Assembly: GCA_033065855.1 (NCBI GenBank)
Contig: JAVXUO010000408.1
Coordinates: 62,001 to 126,000, forward strand
Direction: 5' to 3'
Length of the DNA stretch: 64,000 bases
DNA from: Escallonia rubra
Lineage: Eukaryota > Streptophyta > Magnoliopsida > Escalloniales > Escalloniaceae
Numbering within the stretch: the stretch's first letter is position 1; each line of letters starts with the position of its first letter. This document shows positions 1 through 11,350 of this stretch, in pieces. Under the pieces are notes generated by a model. The model searched no databases, was not told where the DNA came from, and saw only the letters and a program-made list of their open reading frames with translations. The translations under genes and the position numbers were made by a program.

Positions 1-211
1 CATCAATAATATTTGTAAAATCCAATGTTACTAATAATGACATGCGTAATGAAGCAAAAAGCATAAATATGTCCCACACTCTATGAATAAAGGACCAACA
101 AAAAGTTTATTCAACCGTTCATAAGTAAAAAAATTAATTTTTTGTATGATTTTATGATGAATATTTTTTTAATCAATCTTTTTTCAAAACCTAGAACTAA
201 ATATTAGATAC
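1..211. other. AT-rich sequence, no feature seen
   Basis: AT-rich single-copy-looking sequence with no ORF or repeat that I can support. Confidence 0.5.
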
Positions 212-213
212 TA

Positions 214-585
214 CTCCCTCCGTCCCTTTTTAAGTGATCCATTTTATTTTGCACGTAGATTAAGAATTTAGGTTATATATTGTATGTCTTTCCCATTTTA
301 CCCTTTAGAGAGAGGGGGGAAGAAAGTGGGCCATGAGAGAGAAAATTGGTTGGTAGAGTGTTAAATATGGTGAGAGAAATATAATAAAAAAATGTAAAGT
401 CGTGGGCCATGAGAGAGAAAATGAGTTGGTAGAGAATTAAATGTGGTGAGAGAAATAGAATAAAAAATGATAAAAATGGTAAATATGTAAAAATACTTAT
501 AGAATCTTTCCTAATTTGGAAGTGATCACTTTTTGTAGGACGGCCCAAAAAGGAAATATGATCACTTTTTAAGGGACGGAAGGAG
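214..585. mobile_element. Stowaway-like MITE (Tc1/mariner type)
   Basis: The ends are CTCCCTCCGTCCC (214 onward) and its inverted counterpart GGGACGGAAGGAG (573-585). The inverted similarity continues inward through AAGTGATC. The element is flanked by TA on both sides (212-213 and 586-587), the target duplication of Stowaway MITEs. It is 372 bp long and AT-rich, and contains two copies of a segment beginning GGGCCATGAGAGAGAAAAT (about 329 and 405). A 114-residue minus-strand frame across it is a by-product of the repeat, not a gene. Confidence 0.9.
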
Positions 586-587
586 TA

Positions 588-890
588 TAAAATAAAGTAA
601 ATTCTTATTTGATGCAAACTAATATATAACTCATTGCATGCTAGACTTTTTTGAATACTTTATTTCAGACTTCCAAATCTTAATTCAAGTGCAATTCACC
701 ATTAATGTTATCTATCATTCCTGCATAAATTTTTTTTTTTAGTAACCACAGAATTATCTACCACCTGATCTAAGCATAAGTTCTATATACATGTTTTGCT
801 TACTGCTTTTAACAAATGTTAATGCAAATCCAGTGACTAATCCATAGGAAACAAAATATTAGTTCTTTTTTTTTTTATGTGTCTTTGTAC
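588..890. other. AT-rich spacer, no gene seen
   Basis: No ORF, RNA gene or transposon end was recognised; there are a few poly-T runs. Confidence 0.4.
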
Positions 891-1294
891 ACCTGTAAAT
901 ACAAAGAACTAGACGTGAACGAAGGTTTTATACATTTGACATTTTGTTTTAGTCAATCCGATAGAAATATAACAAACCTTTAATATCGGCCTGCATTAAT
1001 GAACCGTCGTCTTCTCAAATGAAGTAAACTACTTTGAAATTAATTAATTTCACCTAGCAAATGATACATTATGTTTCAAATGTTGCTTGTTGATTGCTTC
1101 CATTAGGTTGCCATCCTAATTGTGAACTTTTTATTTTTGTCTATCTTTGCAAAATTACAAAACAAAACATTTTTCGTAGAGATATGATTTTAGAGTAATT
1201 CTCTTTAGTAGTGTCTTAGTTCATCGAATTTCATAAGTTCCAACGGTAAGTCGATTAAAAATAAAATGTAACTGAATTGGGCCTTGCCCTGGTT
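890..1294 (+). mobile_element. Helitron-like family, 3' part of a copy (degenerate)
   Basis: The segment beginning AACTAGACGTGAACGAAGG (908) matches segments at about 34402 and 43929, each lying about 430 bp before a Helitron-type 3' hairpin. Here the expected end is a degenerate hairpin, GGGCCTTGCCCTGG (1279-1292), without a clear CTRR. It is followed at once by sequence resembling the start of another family copy. Confidence 0.5.
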
Positions 1295-1740
1295 CATAGC
1301 CGAAGTATTGTGCTTATGAAAACGACACATAAGTTTTTTGTAATGTTCTTTTTCTTACTTATCCGCTTTTACTTTTGCGATACATGTGTTTGTTTTGTTG
1401 TTTCATTCTCTTTTCATCTCTCATTATTAAAGTTACACATGTATCGTCACACTTTACTATGACTTATTGTTAACAAATTCGAATATACTATAATTTTACT
1501 AAAGCTTATAAGAGCAATAAAAATGAATTCTATGCCCTCTAAAACTAGTGCTTACATGTTAGGTCTTAATTTTGACTATTAATACCTCAAAAGTACTTTA
1601 AAAGATGAAATAAAATCTCGTAACTCAAAAAGGAAGTAGTAGCTATAGGCACAATAAGTGACTTTCTATATATGCACAATAACTTAAAAGTTACAAAATA
1701 ACTATGTTATATGCAAGTTATTTTTAATAATCAAATTTGA
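1295..1740 (+). mobile_element. Helitron-like family, 5' part of another copy
   Basis: CATAGCCGAAGTATTGTG and the following roughly 350 bp (AAGTTACACATG..., TAAGAGCAATAAAAATGAATTC..., AGGTCTTAATTTTGACTATTAA) align by eye with the first part of the copies at 20594, 34855 and 38210. The match stops near 1650-1740, where another dispersed repeat begins. No replication-initiator/helicase ORF is visible, so it is non-autonomous. Confidence 0.5.
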
Positions 1741-2060
1741 TAGAGAAGATGCATTAGTTATAGGCTAGTTTAGTTTCAACATGAATGAATGTTTTGAGAA
1801 GATTTTTTTCAATAACGATTTAAGAGAGTATGCAACAGTTAAGGATGAGGTTTTAGGATTTTCATAGGTCTTTTTTCTTTAGTAAAAGTCGAAAAACCCT
1901 TAACTATAATAAAAGCATATATACTTAAACCAATAACTAAGTACCACAAATAAAGTTATGTATCTACTTTAGTAATTAATAAAGAGTGCTATTGATACGC
2001 TATTATTGAAATAAGACTTTTAGCTATAAAATTAAAATCCATGTGCAAAGTAATACATAC
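1740..2060. repeat. Dispersed repeat shared with 9.5 and 15.9 kb
   Basis: The segment GATAGAGAAGATGCA...TTTAGTTT..AACATGAATG and the text after it recur at about 9531-9650 and 15897-16020. It is an AT-rich non-coding dispersed repeat, possibly a second non-autonomous Helitron family. Confidence 0.45.
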
Positions 2061-2896
2061 AAACATCCAACTATTTAAATAGTATGATTCCTGTCATTAA
2101 GCTACGAATGTTCCTGTCAAGACATCTAAACATGGGCAAATCAACACAACAATACTTTGAGAAAAATGCAAATACTTGTTATTTAAGAAGCTTTTTTAAC
2201 ACAATCATGGGTATTTAGCTACTGACTTTAGAAAGTTATCATCTACAATAAACATCAAATATCCCCATGATGGCGTCTCATAAACATTGCTCTCAGATCC
2301 AAATCACCCCTTCACTTTCCTTTCCTCTTCACCAAAAACCCCAATATGGCCAACAAAATCCCAACTGCCTGGCTCCCCTTAAACCCAGAGCACCGGCTCC
2401 TTACATTCTCCAATGCAAAAAAACGAAGACAATCTTTGCTTTTAACCTTTTGATTATGCACCTTTTAGAACTTATACTTCAAAGATAATTACACTGCTCG
2501 TTTGTTGAACCCCGTACTTTTATGCTGTTGGTAGAAATGGTTCCATTCCATCAGCCTTCTATCATTGTGCTCCCCAAAATGACCATCAAGCTTAATCTGG
2601 GCTGGATTCGTAAGTTGGACGTTAGAAGTACTATAAAATGGGTCAAAGTGAGGCTTGAGTCTACACCTGTCACTACATGGATCAATTTCATTCCAATTGG
2701 GCGTGGACCTACCAGTTTATATCCCGTTGCTACAGCAGGTCCAATTTCTTCCGACTCTTGACTCAAAGTGGGATAGATCCAGGCAGTCACTCTACAAGCC
2801 CGATTGTGATCATGCAAAGTGGGTTATAGATCCAGCCACTCTATAAGCCCAGTTTCAGTTTGTTGATCGACAATTGGGTGTCAATTTTTCAATTAT
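2061..2896. other. Intergenic sequence with an unassigned 73-codon ORF
   Basis: A 73-codon plus-strand ORF at 2267-2488 starts MMASHKHCSQIQ and is rich in Ser, Pro, Gln and basic residues in its first 50 residues, a little like a plastid transit peptide. No downstream exon can be joined to it. It may be a stray first exon or chance. Frames on both strands at 2522-2846 have no recognisable domain. No gene is called. Confidence 0.3.
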
Positions 2897-2912
2897 ATAT
2901 ATATAACGATTT

Positions 2913-4064
2913 GATCCGTTGACCGCGCAGACAACTTTAGCTAAGTTGTCCCACGATCTGACCGTTCATCTAGCCCGATAGACTGGTTAGATCTAATTTT
3001 TTAAAACACTTTTTCACCGTCCGCTACCATTGTACCCCTCGTCTGCCCGACTGTTCGCTACATTATGTAGCGGACAGTGAAACTAATGATAGTCCTTCTG
3101 TTCTTGTTGAGGTCCATAAATTATGATGATCTGGCTAAAGGGTGTCGTGTGACAAGTAGTTTCTTGGAGCTGTCTTGTCTTTCCCCATGTGTTTCTTGGA
3201 AAAATCAAATGAAATGCAACATACAAATGATTTTGGGGAAATAAGGAAATACACGTTTTCAGTAGGTCAAAGGAGACCAAACCCATTAATTGAAGATATC
3301 CAGAATGCTAAAATCAACCTCAACAGCCATCGCCACAACTAGCTAGCAAGTCGAAGGTTGTGCGACGACGATATTGTCTTAGGGAGCGTTCTTGTTTGCA
3401 GATGTTTCTGGTGTTACCATTTTATTGGAACTAAGCTCTGTTTTTTAATCTTAGCTCGTGAGAATAGATTAAACACGAACCAAGTTGCTTACCAACAGAC
3501 CAGTGGATTGGCTTTGTTTGGAGCTCGTCTGTGTTCGTTTGTTTACACAACGAATCATGAGTAATTTAACATGATTTTGCGGTTCATCAGCCTCTGTATG
3601 AAGGAAATGAATGAAATTATCACCCTTCCTCTATTGATTCTCAAACCCATTACACTCAAACCCATCAGATCTGGTGCTTGGTCTCGTGGCGGCAACGGCC
3701 AGAAAGAAGAGAGAGCCTCGGGGACTCAAACCCATCAGATGTGGTGCTTGGTCTTGTGGGGCGGTGGCGGCGGCAGCCAGAGAGAAGAGAGAGAGAGCCA
3801 TTGAAAGTGAAATGAATGTATTTCTCTGGTTTAGTTTGCAGATATGCCATTTTTTTTATTATGTCGGCTACAATATGCAGCGCATAAACACTTTAGCCGC
3901 ACCAACCAATTACGTGAGGCAGACGAGAGGTATAACGGTAAAAAGTATCGTCCGTTACATGGCGAAAAAGTGTTTTAAAAAATTAGATCTGGCCCGTCCA
4001 TCGAGCCAGACGGACAACCAGATCGCGCGGGCAAATTGGCTGAAGTTGTCCGCGCAGTCAACGG

Positions 4065-4067
<3 letters not shown>
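2913..4067. mobile_element. Foldback-like TIR element inserted in (TA)n
   Basis: The left end GATCCGTTGACCGCGCAG (2913) and right end CTGCGCGGACAACTTC read in reverse (ending 4067) are inverted. The inverted match continues over about 170 bp on each side, including AGATCTAATTTTTTAAAACACTTTTTC (left about 2990-3016, right in reverse about 3966-3993). Both ends abut TA-repeat DNA. The interior has a near-palindrome around the GTAGCGGAC core (about 3042-3080) and a tandemly duplicated G/A-rich stretch (about 3655-3720 and 3723-3790) that could be captured host sequence. No transposase is encoded. Confidence 0.65.

Positions 4068-4160
<93 letters not shown>
4068..4160. repeat. (TA)n(TG)n microsatellite
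   Basis: Uninterrupted TA repeats to about 4119, then TG repeats to about 4160. Frames through it produce only YIYI and VCVC strings. Confidence 0.95.
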
Positions 4161-4162
<2 letters not shown>

Positions 4163-4495
4163 CTTTGCAATTGCAACTTAGGTCTTGCAGGTGCCAGACT
4201 ACAACTGTGTTTTTCAGAGGTTGCAAATCACCAACCTGAACTGTGTGCAAAGCAGTTAAAACTTTGGCGGAATATCATGCTAGGTGGAAGGAGAGGCGGA
4301 TCACTTTTTTGCCCGAAGAGCAAGATGGGGAGGAGGAGGATATAGAGGAGCTTATTCAGAGCGCTGGAGTGGACAGAAATTTTTTATTTATGTGTGTGTG
4401 TGTGCGCGGGCGCGCGCGCGCGCTGAAGTTTTTTTTTGTTGCTCTTTTGCATCTCTCTCTTTCTCTTTTTATACGTTAAATAAGTATGGTCCTTA
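4161..4495 (+). other. Possible exon fragment, then GT/GC microsatellite
   Basis: After an AAAGCAG that could serve as a 3' splice site (about 4248-4254), the plus frame reads KTLAEYHARWKERRITFLPE followed by an acidic run, EEQDGEEEDIEELIQ. This is compositionally protein-like but not a family I recognise. It stops being sensible at about 4375 and runs into a GTGTGT/GCGCGC tract (4388-4424). It may be a gene fragment carried by a transposon. Confidence 0.25.
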
Positions 4496-5162
4496 GGCAC
4501 AGGGTTAGCTAATTTTCTAGTTCTGTTTTCAATCATTCACTTACAGCAGGCACAAGACATATATCTTATTCGTCACCACCAAGATTCTCGATAACTCAAT
4601 ATGATCACACACAAAAAATATGAATACACATAGTCCCTTTAAGCATTTCAAAAGCATTAAAAAAAAAAGACAAGAACAAAAGCCACAATAAATTGAAGCT
4701 ATTCATAAAGAATTACCTTTCACCTTAAAGCTTTCTCCTTAGAATTTGCTAAATAATAGAAACAATAAGGTGTAGAGGTTTTGGTGTTTGTGGTTAATGT
4801 GAATGAAGGAAGGGCGAGCTAGATTTTGGAGACCTTGCTTGACTATATAGGGCTGGTTTTTGTTTTTTTTTTTTTTTTTTTGGGAGTAAAAGTCGTAATA
4901 ACTCTTATATCTAATAAGATCCTATGTTCCAATAAGGGTAGTTCAGGAAATATGCTTTATATTACATAAAAAGTCAAAAACACCCTTATATTTTAATAAG
5001 CCTCAACTCTAACAAAGGGTATTTAAAGGAAAATAAATGTTATAAGTCAAAAACGCTCTTAATCATGCTTAATCTTTTATGGAAAATATATTAAAAAAGG
5101 GTACTTTAAGGTAAAAAAAAAAAGATTAGTCATTTAAGCCAATTCGTACTTTTATATATGTA
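4496..5162 (-). repeat. Dispersed AT-rich repeat next to a Helitron 3' end
   Basis: Segments such as AGTCAAAAACACCCTTAT and TTCTAATAAGGGTA-like strings recur at about 16070-16480. The sequence directly beyond the CTAG at 5163 (minus-strand sense) resembles that at 16470-16495, suggesting head-to-tail copies of one non-autonomous family. No coding capacity was seen. Confidence 0.4.
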
Positions 5163-5190
5163 CTAGTAAGGATCACGTGCTTTGCACGTT
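5163..5190 (-). mobile_element. Helitron 3' terminus
   Basis: Read on the minus strand, the sequence is a hairpin ACGTGCAAAGCACGT, then GATCCTTA, then CTAG followed by T. A short GC-rich hairpin just before CTRR followed by T is the usual Helitron 3' signature. Confidence 0.65.
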
Positions 5191-6480
5191 ATATAGTGAT
5201 TTGAAATTAAAATATTATAAACCTTACAATTATTATAATTACAGTATAATCAGTTGTTAGCTGTTAATTAAAGACTCGAAGTATGAAAAATTCATTGCAC
5301 AAAACATGGTCTTACTTTCAAACTTGAATTTTTCACGCCAATTATCACTAATATTTTTCACTATTTATCATGCTTGTTCTTTTCGTCACATGAAGTTGCC
5401 ACTGAAGAGAATTCTGATTGTTCCATATTATATCTTGTTATTCAAGGTACACTGACGTTGTAATTAATATCAAACATTGTTCACAAATATTTAACTCTCA
5501 AGAAACACTACAAGTTTGACTGTACAATAATAAAAATGAATTAGAACATGTTTAGAAATAAATAATATCAAGTGTATATATTGGAGTTGTCTAATTTTCA
5601 GTAATATAGATGGCATATACATAAGTTTAGGAAGTAAAATCGAGAAGAAGTGTGAATCATAATTAAGTGATATTAACGAAAGTTCAAAAATTAATCCGAA
5701 AAAGATTGTTGAAGGTATACTCATTTCTCTATACTGAACCACTTTTTTCCTCCCTTTCTCTCGGGATAGAATGGAAAACTCATATAATAAGACCGATATC
5801 ATAAATAAGCGTGTAGTCAAATATGATCAAATAATTTGGGACAAAGGAAATATAACTTTCATGTATCTCTTATTTTAAGATTAGAGTACAAAGCAAGTCT
5901 TTTTAACTTTTTCTATCTTAAGTTTTAACGTTGAGTACAATTTGTCTAAAACTGCACTTAGTCTTAATTATACTTTTTTCTACTTTTCAATTAAAAATCT
6001 ATAGTGTATTCTAAATTTCTCTTAGTAGTGTACTCTAAACTCTCTTTTATTTTTATCTATCACGACCTTTTTCATCTTAGTAGTACAATAAGGTTATTAA
6101 TTTAGTTGTGCATGTAATTTAGCATATATTTGTTATAAGACTTTTATTTTTAACACATGCTTATATGATAATACCAAACATACTCATCTAAAAAGTCTAT
6201 ATACAGATGTGTTTGTCTGTGTCCTTTTAAAATTTATACTATGAAATGAATGTGTGCAGTTGATATCAGATGATTGTAATGAACTAAGTAATTTCAATAA
6301 TGTTCACAAGCCTACGTTTGCCATCCTATATTTATACATACGCATTACAGGTTTAATATAAATGCAAACTCAATAAACGTTTATCAAGAATAATTCATAA
6401 CCCAGATCATTCATCAAATAAAGACCTGTATCATCAAAATAAAAAGGAAAAAAAATATTACTAATGGCATAAGTTGTTAA
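5191..6480. other. AT-rich intergenic sequence
   Basis: A 109-codon minus-strand frame at 5820-5491 is AT-driven, with Ile/Leu/Phe/Ser bias and no domain. I see no gene here. Part of it probably belongs to the Helitron-like element that ends at 5163. Confidence 0.4.
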
Positions 6481-6486
6481 GAGTTA

Positions 6487-7606
6487 AGAAATTTATAGGG
6501 TTAATTACACCCATGACCTTGAGGCTAGAGCAAAATTACTTGCGTGTCCAATTATTGGAATAAATAGCACTTATGTCTGTTGACCGAATAAAAAAACTGA
6601 AAGGATCAAAAGACTAGAATGCCTATTAATTAGGAATGTAATTCTTCAAATATCATTTCTTATCCCTTGATCTCATTATACAGCCCCACCACCACTAGCA
6701 TCTCTTTACACTTCTTCAGCATCAACACACACACAAACATTACAAAGATGCACCCACAACACCCCCCCCCCCCCAACAAGGCTGCAACCACAGCCACAAT
6801 CGTATCCTACCATCATCATGTTCTTCAGTTTTCCCACCTTTCTTCAGCCTTCTCACTCCAATCAATTATCACAGCTTTTTCACTCAAATAACTTGCAACA
6901 AACCATCATGATTCAACAAACCAAATGGAGAAAAATGAAAATTTGAGTTCAGGGTTTTAAATCTAAAAGAAGATGTATAAGATTTCTTGTTTGCGTCCAA
7001 CAACTACCCAACACCACGGTAGCCACTGCCATTAACCACCACCAGAGTAGCCTTCCACCACCATTAATCAGCCTACCACTACGTCCAATCAACCCACCAC
7101 CTATCCACTTAACCCACCACCACCAGATGGCCCACCATCGTCCAATCGACCTTATTACTTATAGTTAATGGCTGAAAACTCAGCCTGAAAGTCAACACAC
7201 TGTTTATAAATTAATCCCTTGAGATTATTTTATACGCTTGGACCAAATCCTAACCCGTTTTGGTTATATTCATAGTCTTTTGTCACTAAGAGATATATTA
7301 GTGAACCTCTTTAGCGTCAAAATGTTTAGAGTTAACAAAAATGGTAGTAATTTAACCTCATCTTTTAAAAAGTCAAAATATTTAGAAAAATTTTAAACTT
7401 AATATTAATAGTTTAAGAAAAAAAGATTTAGTTATTTAACCCATTGCATATCAAAACTTGAGAGTTTTCAAGCTCAAAAAAAAATATTAATCATTTGAGT
7501 CAAAATAGTTGGAGTCTTTATCAATTGGGTTTCATTTAATCCTATCAATTATAAGAGGAAAATATACGAAGATAATAGCCATATAAAAAATATGTTACCA
7601 TATAAA
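6487..7606. other. Intergenic; possible degenerate DNA transposon
   Basis: GGGTTAATTACACCCATGAC (6498) looks like a MULE-type end, and ATTAATCCCTTGAGAT near 7212 resembles an inverted partner. The match is short and no target duplication is evident. A C-rich segment (6755-6775) and CCACCACC-rich text (7020-7140) give only low-complexity frames. No gene is called. Confidence 0.25.
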
Positions 7607-7611
7607 TATAT

Positions 7612-9051
7612 TGAAACCAATAAAACAACCCTAGAGGGGGGTGAATAGGGTTTTTGAAATATAATGGGGAATTTAAACTAAGCACAATCATAAATCTCAA
7701 ACAAATCAAGTAATACTTCAATGAAGATGCTAACTAAACAATCTCAAACAGTTAAAGAGCAATAAGTAAAGAGATTGAGTTAGAGATACTTGACAAGAAG
7801 ATTTAAATGGTTCGGCTTGATATACCCTCAAGCCTACATCCACCTCTTCAAGGAAGTCCCTTGCAAGAGCACTAGAATCCACTAGCAAAAATCTTCTTCC
7901 GGGTCAAGATCAAAACCCTTACAACACTTGGTGATATCCCCACACCAAGCACAAGCCTTGAATCCACAAAGCTCACCCAAGACTTGACAAACCCAAGCCT
8001 TGATCACAATCCTTTTACAAAGATCAAATGTGTACAAAGAAACCCTCTTGAAAGGAAATGAGTACAAATGAAGCTCTAGTGCAATGGAGAGATGAGAGAA
8101 TTGATGACTTGAAGGATGCTCACTCTCAATCAAAGAATTGCTCACAAATATGCTCTCTTTAATGATGTAAAATCATGAAGATGAAGAGAGAAAAGTTTAA
8201 TCTATGAGCCTTGATGTTTCTCTAATGAATGAAGGCTTAGAATGTGGTTTTCATGACGTATAATGAAGCCCCAAATCATTTATATAGAGAAGAGATCAAA
8301 TATAGCCGTTATAGGCATAAAGTGGGCAAAACTGCCATTGCAGTCGACTGTAACCAATGCAGTCGACTGTAATCCCTCAAAAATAGCCGTTGGAGTTTTG
8401 TCCTCGAAAATAGCCGTTGGAACTGAAGTTTGACCAATGCAGTCGACTGTATTCAATTACAGTCGACTGTAATACCCTACTGCCTATCGGCTGCCTCACG
8501 GAACCCCCTTTCCTATTTTGGGCATAACTTTCTCTAGAAAAATCGGATTAAGGTGCCGTTTTTTGCGTTGGAAAGCTAATGAAAAGTTTTATAAAGATAT
8601 GAAAAGATTACCACCAAAAACAGTTTTGATAAAATCTGAGTGAGCTCCAAAGTTCACTCATTTTCAAGAACCACACTCGTGTGAAAGGTTATGAACTCAC
8701 ATGCAATGCACAAGGTGTCCTAAGGTCTTTTTAGGTCATAGTCATCAATCCAAGCATCAAACCAAGACTAGGTACATAATAGGAAAGATCAATTATAATC
8801 GATAGTAACTTAGCCTATGCATTCTTTCTTGCTCTTTGACATTGGACTTGATGAAGCTTCCATAGCATGTCACCATAGCTTTAAGCTTCTTTGGCTTTAA
8901 TCCATCTATCCAACTTCTCAAATGTGTCTTCATGAGTGTGCATGTATATACCTACTAAGAATACACTCAAAGCACACATTAGAACATAATCAATGTGTAG
9001 TTATCATCAAAACAAGATGTAAGCCTAGGTTATCCAACCATAGGGCTAACA
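7612..9051 (-). mobile_element. Solo LTR, Ty1/copia type (1440 bp)
   Basis: The element begins TGAAACC and ends GGCTAACA, so both strands read TG...CA. It is bordered by a perfect 5-bp duplication TATAT (7607-7611 and 9052-9056). On the minus strand it starts TGTTAGCCCTATGG, has TTTTGATGATAAC near its 5' end and CTATTCACCCCCCTCTAGGG near its 3' end. From memory these are common features of plant copia LTRs. There is no internal region, so it is a solo LTR from LTR-LTR recombination. An 87-codon frame at 8145-7882 lies inside the LTR and is not a gene. A repeated GCAGTCGACTG motif lies at about 8340-8475. Confidence 0.85.
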
Positions 9052-9056
9052 TATAT

Positions 9057-9650
9057 AATTTCTCGGGATATAGTGGATAATAGAAAGACAATAACCATAT
9101 GATGGATATGTTATCCTGCAAATAATGGTTTTCCAATAACTCTAACATGAATATAGGATCGTGTATTTGCCACAAACTCAAATTATAATTAGGAGTCGAA
9201 TTATATGATCTAGCAATTTTTTTGCATTTAATGTTTTTTAAAAAAACTCCAATTTTACGACAACTTTCTGAAACCAATATGTCCATAATAAAAATCTAGA
9301 ATTAAACTTCAGTTTATGATTCTTTCAACATACAAATATATTTGCATTAAAATACATATACATGCACAATAATTAAAATTTGCAGCATACGCGTCAACCT
9401 ACAAATTGTGAAATACAAAATTAAAAAAAGATTGAGTTTCTGACAAAATATTGTTCAGGTAGATTATATTTATTCTTAAATGCTATAGAAACCATTGTTC
9501 TCTCTGCAAGTTTTTTTCATTAATCGAAATTGATAGAGAAGATGCAATAGCTTTGAGGATCAAGCTTTAACGTGAATGGAGGCAGTAGGTTTTGATAGAA
9601 ATTTTTTCGGTAATCAAAGAACGAGTTCAAGGTGATTTTGTAGGTTCATA
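9057..9650. repeat. Dispersed repeat, left part (interrupted by the MULE)
   Basis: Segments AAAAACTCCAATTTTACGAC, ATTGAGTTTCTGACAAAAT and TGGAGGCAGTAGGTTTTGAT recur in the same order at about 15605, 15790 and 15940. The MULE at 9660 inserted within this repeat, which resumes after 15392. Non-coding. Confidence 0.55.
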
Positions 9651-9659
9651 TTTTTTTTA

Positions 9660-9703
9660 GGGATAATATCAGTTATATCCCTCAGTTTAGGGGTAAATTA
9701 CAG
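9660..9703 (+). repeat. MULE left terminal inverted repeat
   Basis: This 44-bp sequence is the exact inverse of 15340-15383. In MuDR the TIRs also serve as promoters for the two genes. By analogy this TIR could drive the GRF ORF about 1 kb downstream (inference). Confidence 0.95.
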
Positions 9704-9976
9704 TCAAAGACATAGATTTGAAAAATTTTCAGTTTTATCATTAAATGTTATAATAATGTATCAGATATGCCCACCGTTAGGGTTCTGTTGCCCTGACAAA
9801 CGTTTTTTGCTGATGTGGCAATACTATATTTAAAAAATGGCATTACTACCCTTATAACCTGTAGATTTGAGTGCCATTCTCTCTTCTTTCGTTCTTTTTT
9901 GTTGCTTCTTTAAAGGGGACATATTGTGTTTTTTTTAGAAGAGACAAAATAAAGGGCAATAAAGGCGGAGAGACGT

Positions 9977-10557
9977 AGGAGGGCAACGACAATGGCATAG
10001 GCAGCTGGGTGAAGACGCACGCACGGGTGCTGCAAAGAGTTTAGGAGGGCAACGACAATGGCATAGGCAGCTGGGTGAAGACGCACGCACGGGTGCCGCA
10101 AAGAGTTTGTAAGTGTTGAAATTTGTCTCAGAATCAAGTTAAATTTCTAAGGCTTAATTTGGGGGTTTGATTTTAGGATTAATTGTTACAAAAACTAACC
10201 CTAAACTGAAACCGTGAGTGGGTGATTTGAGGGTTAATTTTTGCCTTTGTATTTGTGAAATGAATGATTGTGGAATGATAAAAGGGTTTAGTTGGGTAAA
10301 CGGCAATGGCATAGGCAGCTGGGTGAAGACGCACGAACAGGTGCCGCAAAGAGTTTAAAAGTGTTGAAATTTGTAACTGGGTTAAGTTAAATTTCTAGGG
10401 CTTAATTTGGGGGTTTGATTTTAGGATTAATTGTTTCAAAAACTAACCCTAAACTGAAACCGTGAGTGGGTGATTTGAGGGTTAATTTTTGCCTTTGTAT
10501 TTGTGAAATGAGTGATTGTGGAATGATAGAGGGGTTTAGTTGGGTAAACGGCGAGTT
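9977..10557 (+). repeat. Tandem duplications in the MULE left arm
   Basis: A roughly 67-bp unit (GGAGGGCAACGACAATGGCA...) is duplicated at about 9977-10110. A larger unit of about 248 bp is duplicated, 10058-10305 and 10306-10553, with few differences. The larger unit contains CTAACCCTAAACTGAAACCG and GTTGGGTAAACGGC. It lies between the left TIR and the GRF ORF, that is, in the presumed promoter/leader. The 75- and 84-codon minus frames here are shadows. Confidence 0.85.
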
Positions 10558-10667
10558 AATAGGAGCATTTGAATGTATGTATGCTATGTGTTTGATGAAA
10601 TGCCACAATGAACTTTTATGCTGAACAAGGTTTTTTTTTTCAAATTTCAGAGGCATAATTCAATTCA

Positions 10668-11075
10668 ATGTCTTCCTCGAGCACGGCCCAAAACAAGCAG
10701 TATAATAATGCTTCGGAGTTGAATTATGAGAACAAATACTGTGACTGTCGATTGAGAGCAGCTATAAAGGTCTCAGAATCAGAGGAAAATCGCTACAAGC
10801 TGTATTACGTATGCCCGCAGAAGAAATGTAAAATGTGGACTTGGTGTCATCCAACCAACTTTCCTATGAGTGCTGCAATATGTGCTCCCCAGCATGAAAT
10901 TCGACGACATGTTAATCTGGATATACAACATAAGATGATTGCATTAAGGGAGAGTGGAAGGGCTATGAAGCAGATGATTGTGCACCTTGAAAGCAGCTAC
11001 AGATTGCAACAATGTCTTGTTCTAAGGTGTTTTTTTATGTGTATAATGTCTGTAATTATTGTTGTACTTAAATAG
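10668..11075 (+). CDS. GRF-type zinc-finger protein with C-terminal membrane segment
   Basis: A 135-residue ORF inside the MULE. Residues about 24-62 hold a GRF-type zinc finger: CDC (C25, C27), a run of polar residues, then NRYKLYYVC, KKC and a following Trp-rich KMWTWC. The family pattern is C-x-C...R-x-[FY]-x-x-C...C-x-x-x-x-W. The last 20 residues (CLVLRCFFMCIMSVIIVVLK) form a hydrophobic tail suited to a membrane anchor. GRF fingers are nucleic-acid-binding modules and occur in many short plant proteins linked to transposons. The start ATG follows a T-rich stretch and a TTTCAGAGGC that could be a 3' splice site in the leader, so a non-coding first exon is possible. It is transcribed towards the transposase gene. 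A role in MULE transposition, like MURB, is only a positional guess. Confidence 0.7.
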   Translation: MSSSSTAQNKQYNNASELNYENKYCDCRLRAAIKVSESEENRYKLYYVCPQKKCKMWTWCHPTNFPMSAAICAPQHEIRRHVNLDIQHKMIALRESGRAMKQMIVHLESSYRLQQCLVLRCFFMCIMSVIIVVLK

Positions 11076-11120
11076 TCATGTAAGAACTCTAAGATGTATT
11101 TGATGGTTTATATGAAGATT

Positions 11121-11144
11121 GAGGGATATAACTGATATTATCCC
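11121..11144 (-). repeat. Internal copy of the MULE terminus
   Basis: GAGGGATATAACTGATATTATCCC matches the last 24 bp of the right TIR exactly and in the same orientation. It makes 9660-11144 look like a smaller TIR-bounded cassette around the GRF ORF. No 9-bp repeat of the TTTTTTTTA target follows it. Confidence 0.8.
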
Positions 11145-11350
11145 CTATATCAATTATGTAAGGTTGTATCAGTTTTTAAGTAAGTTTATATCACCTTGCC
11201 AATATATGCTACATTGTTGTCATTGCTTCATACTTCGTAAGTATGTTTTACATACCAGTTGAATTAATTCACCATCACAACAAATACATGATAAATCTAA
11301 AATTGAATACACAAATTCATTCTTATCACTAAGACATAACAGCTGTTTTT

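Noticed and set aside
3674-4345. 223-codon plus-strand ORF
   Set aside because: It runs through the TIR of the 2913-4067 element and a TA/TG microsatellite; composition is IYIY and VCVC with no domain.
10402-10656. 84-codon minus ORF near the GRF gene
   Set aside because: Antisense of the duplicated leader region, no domain.
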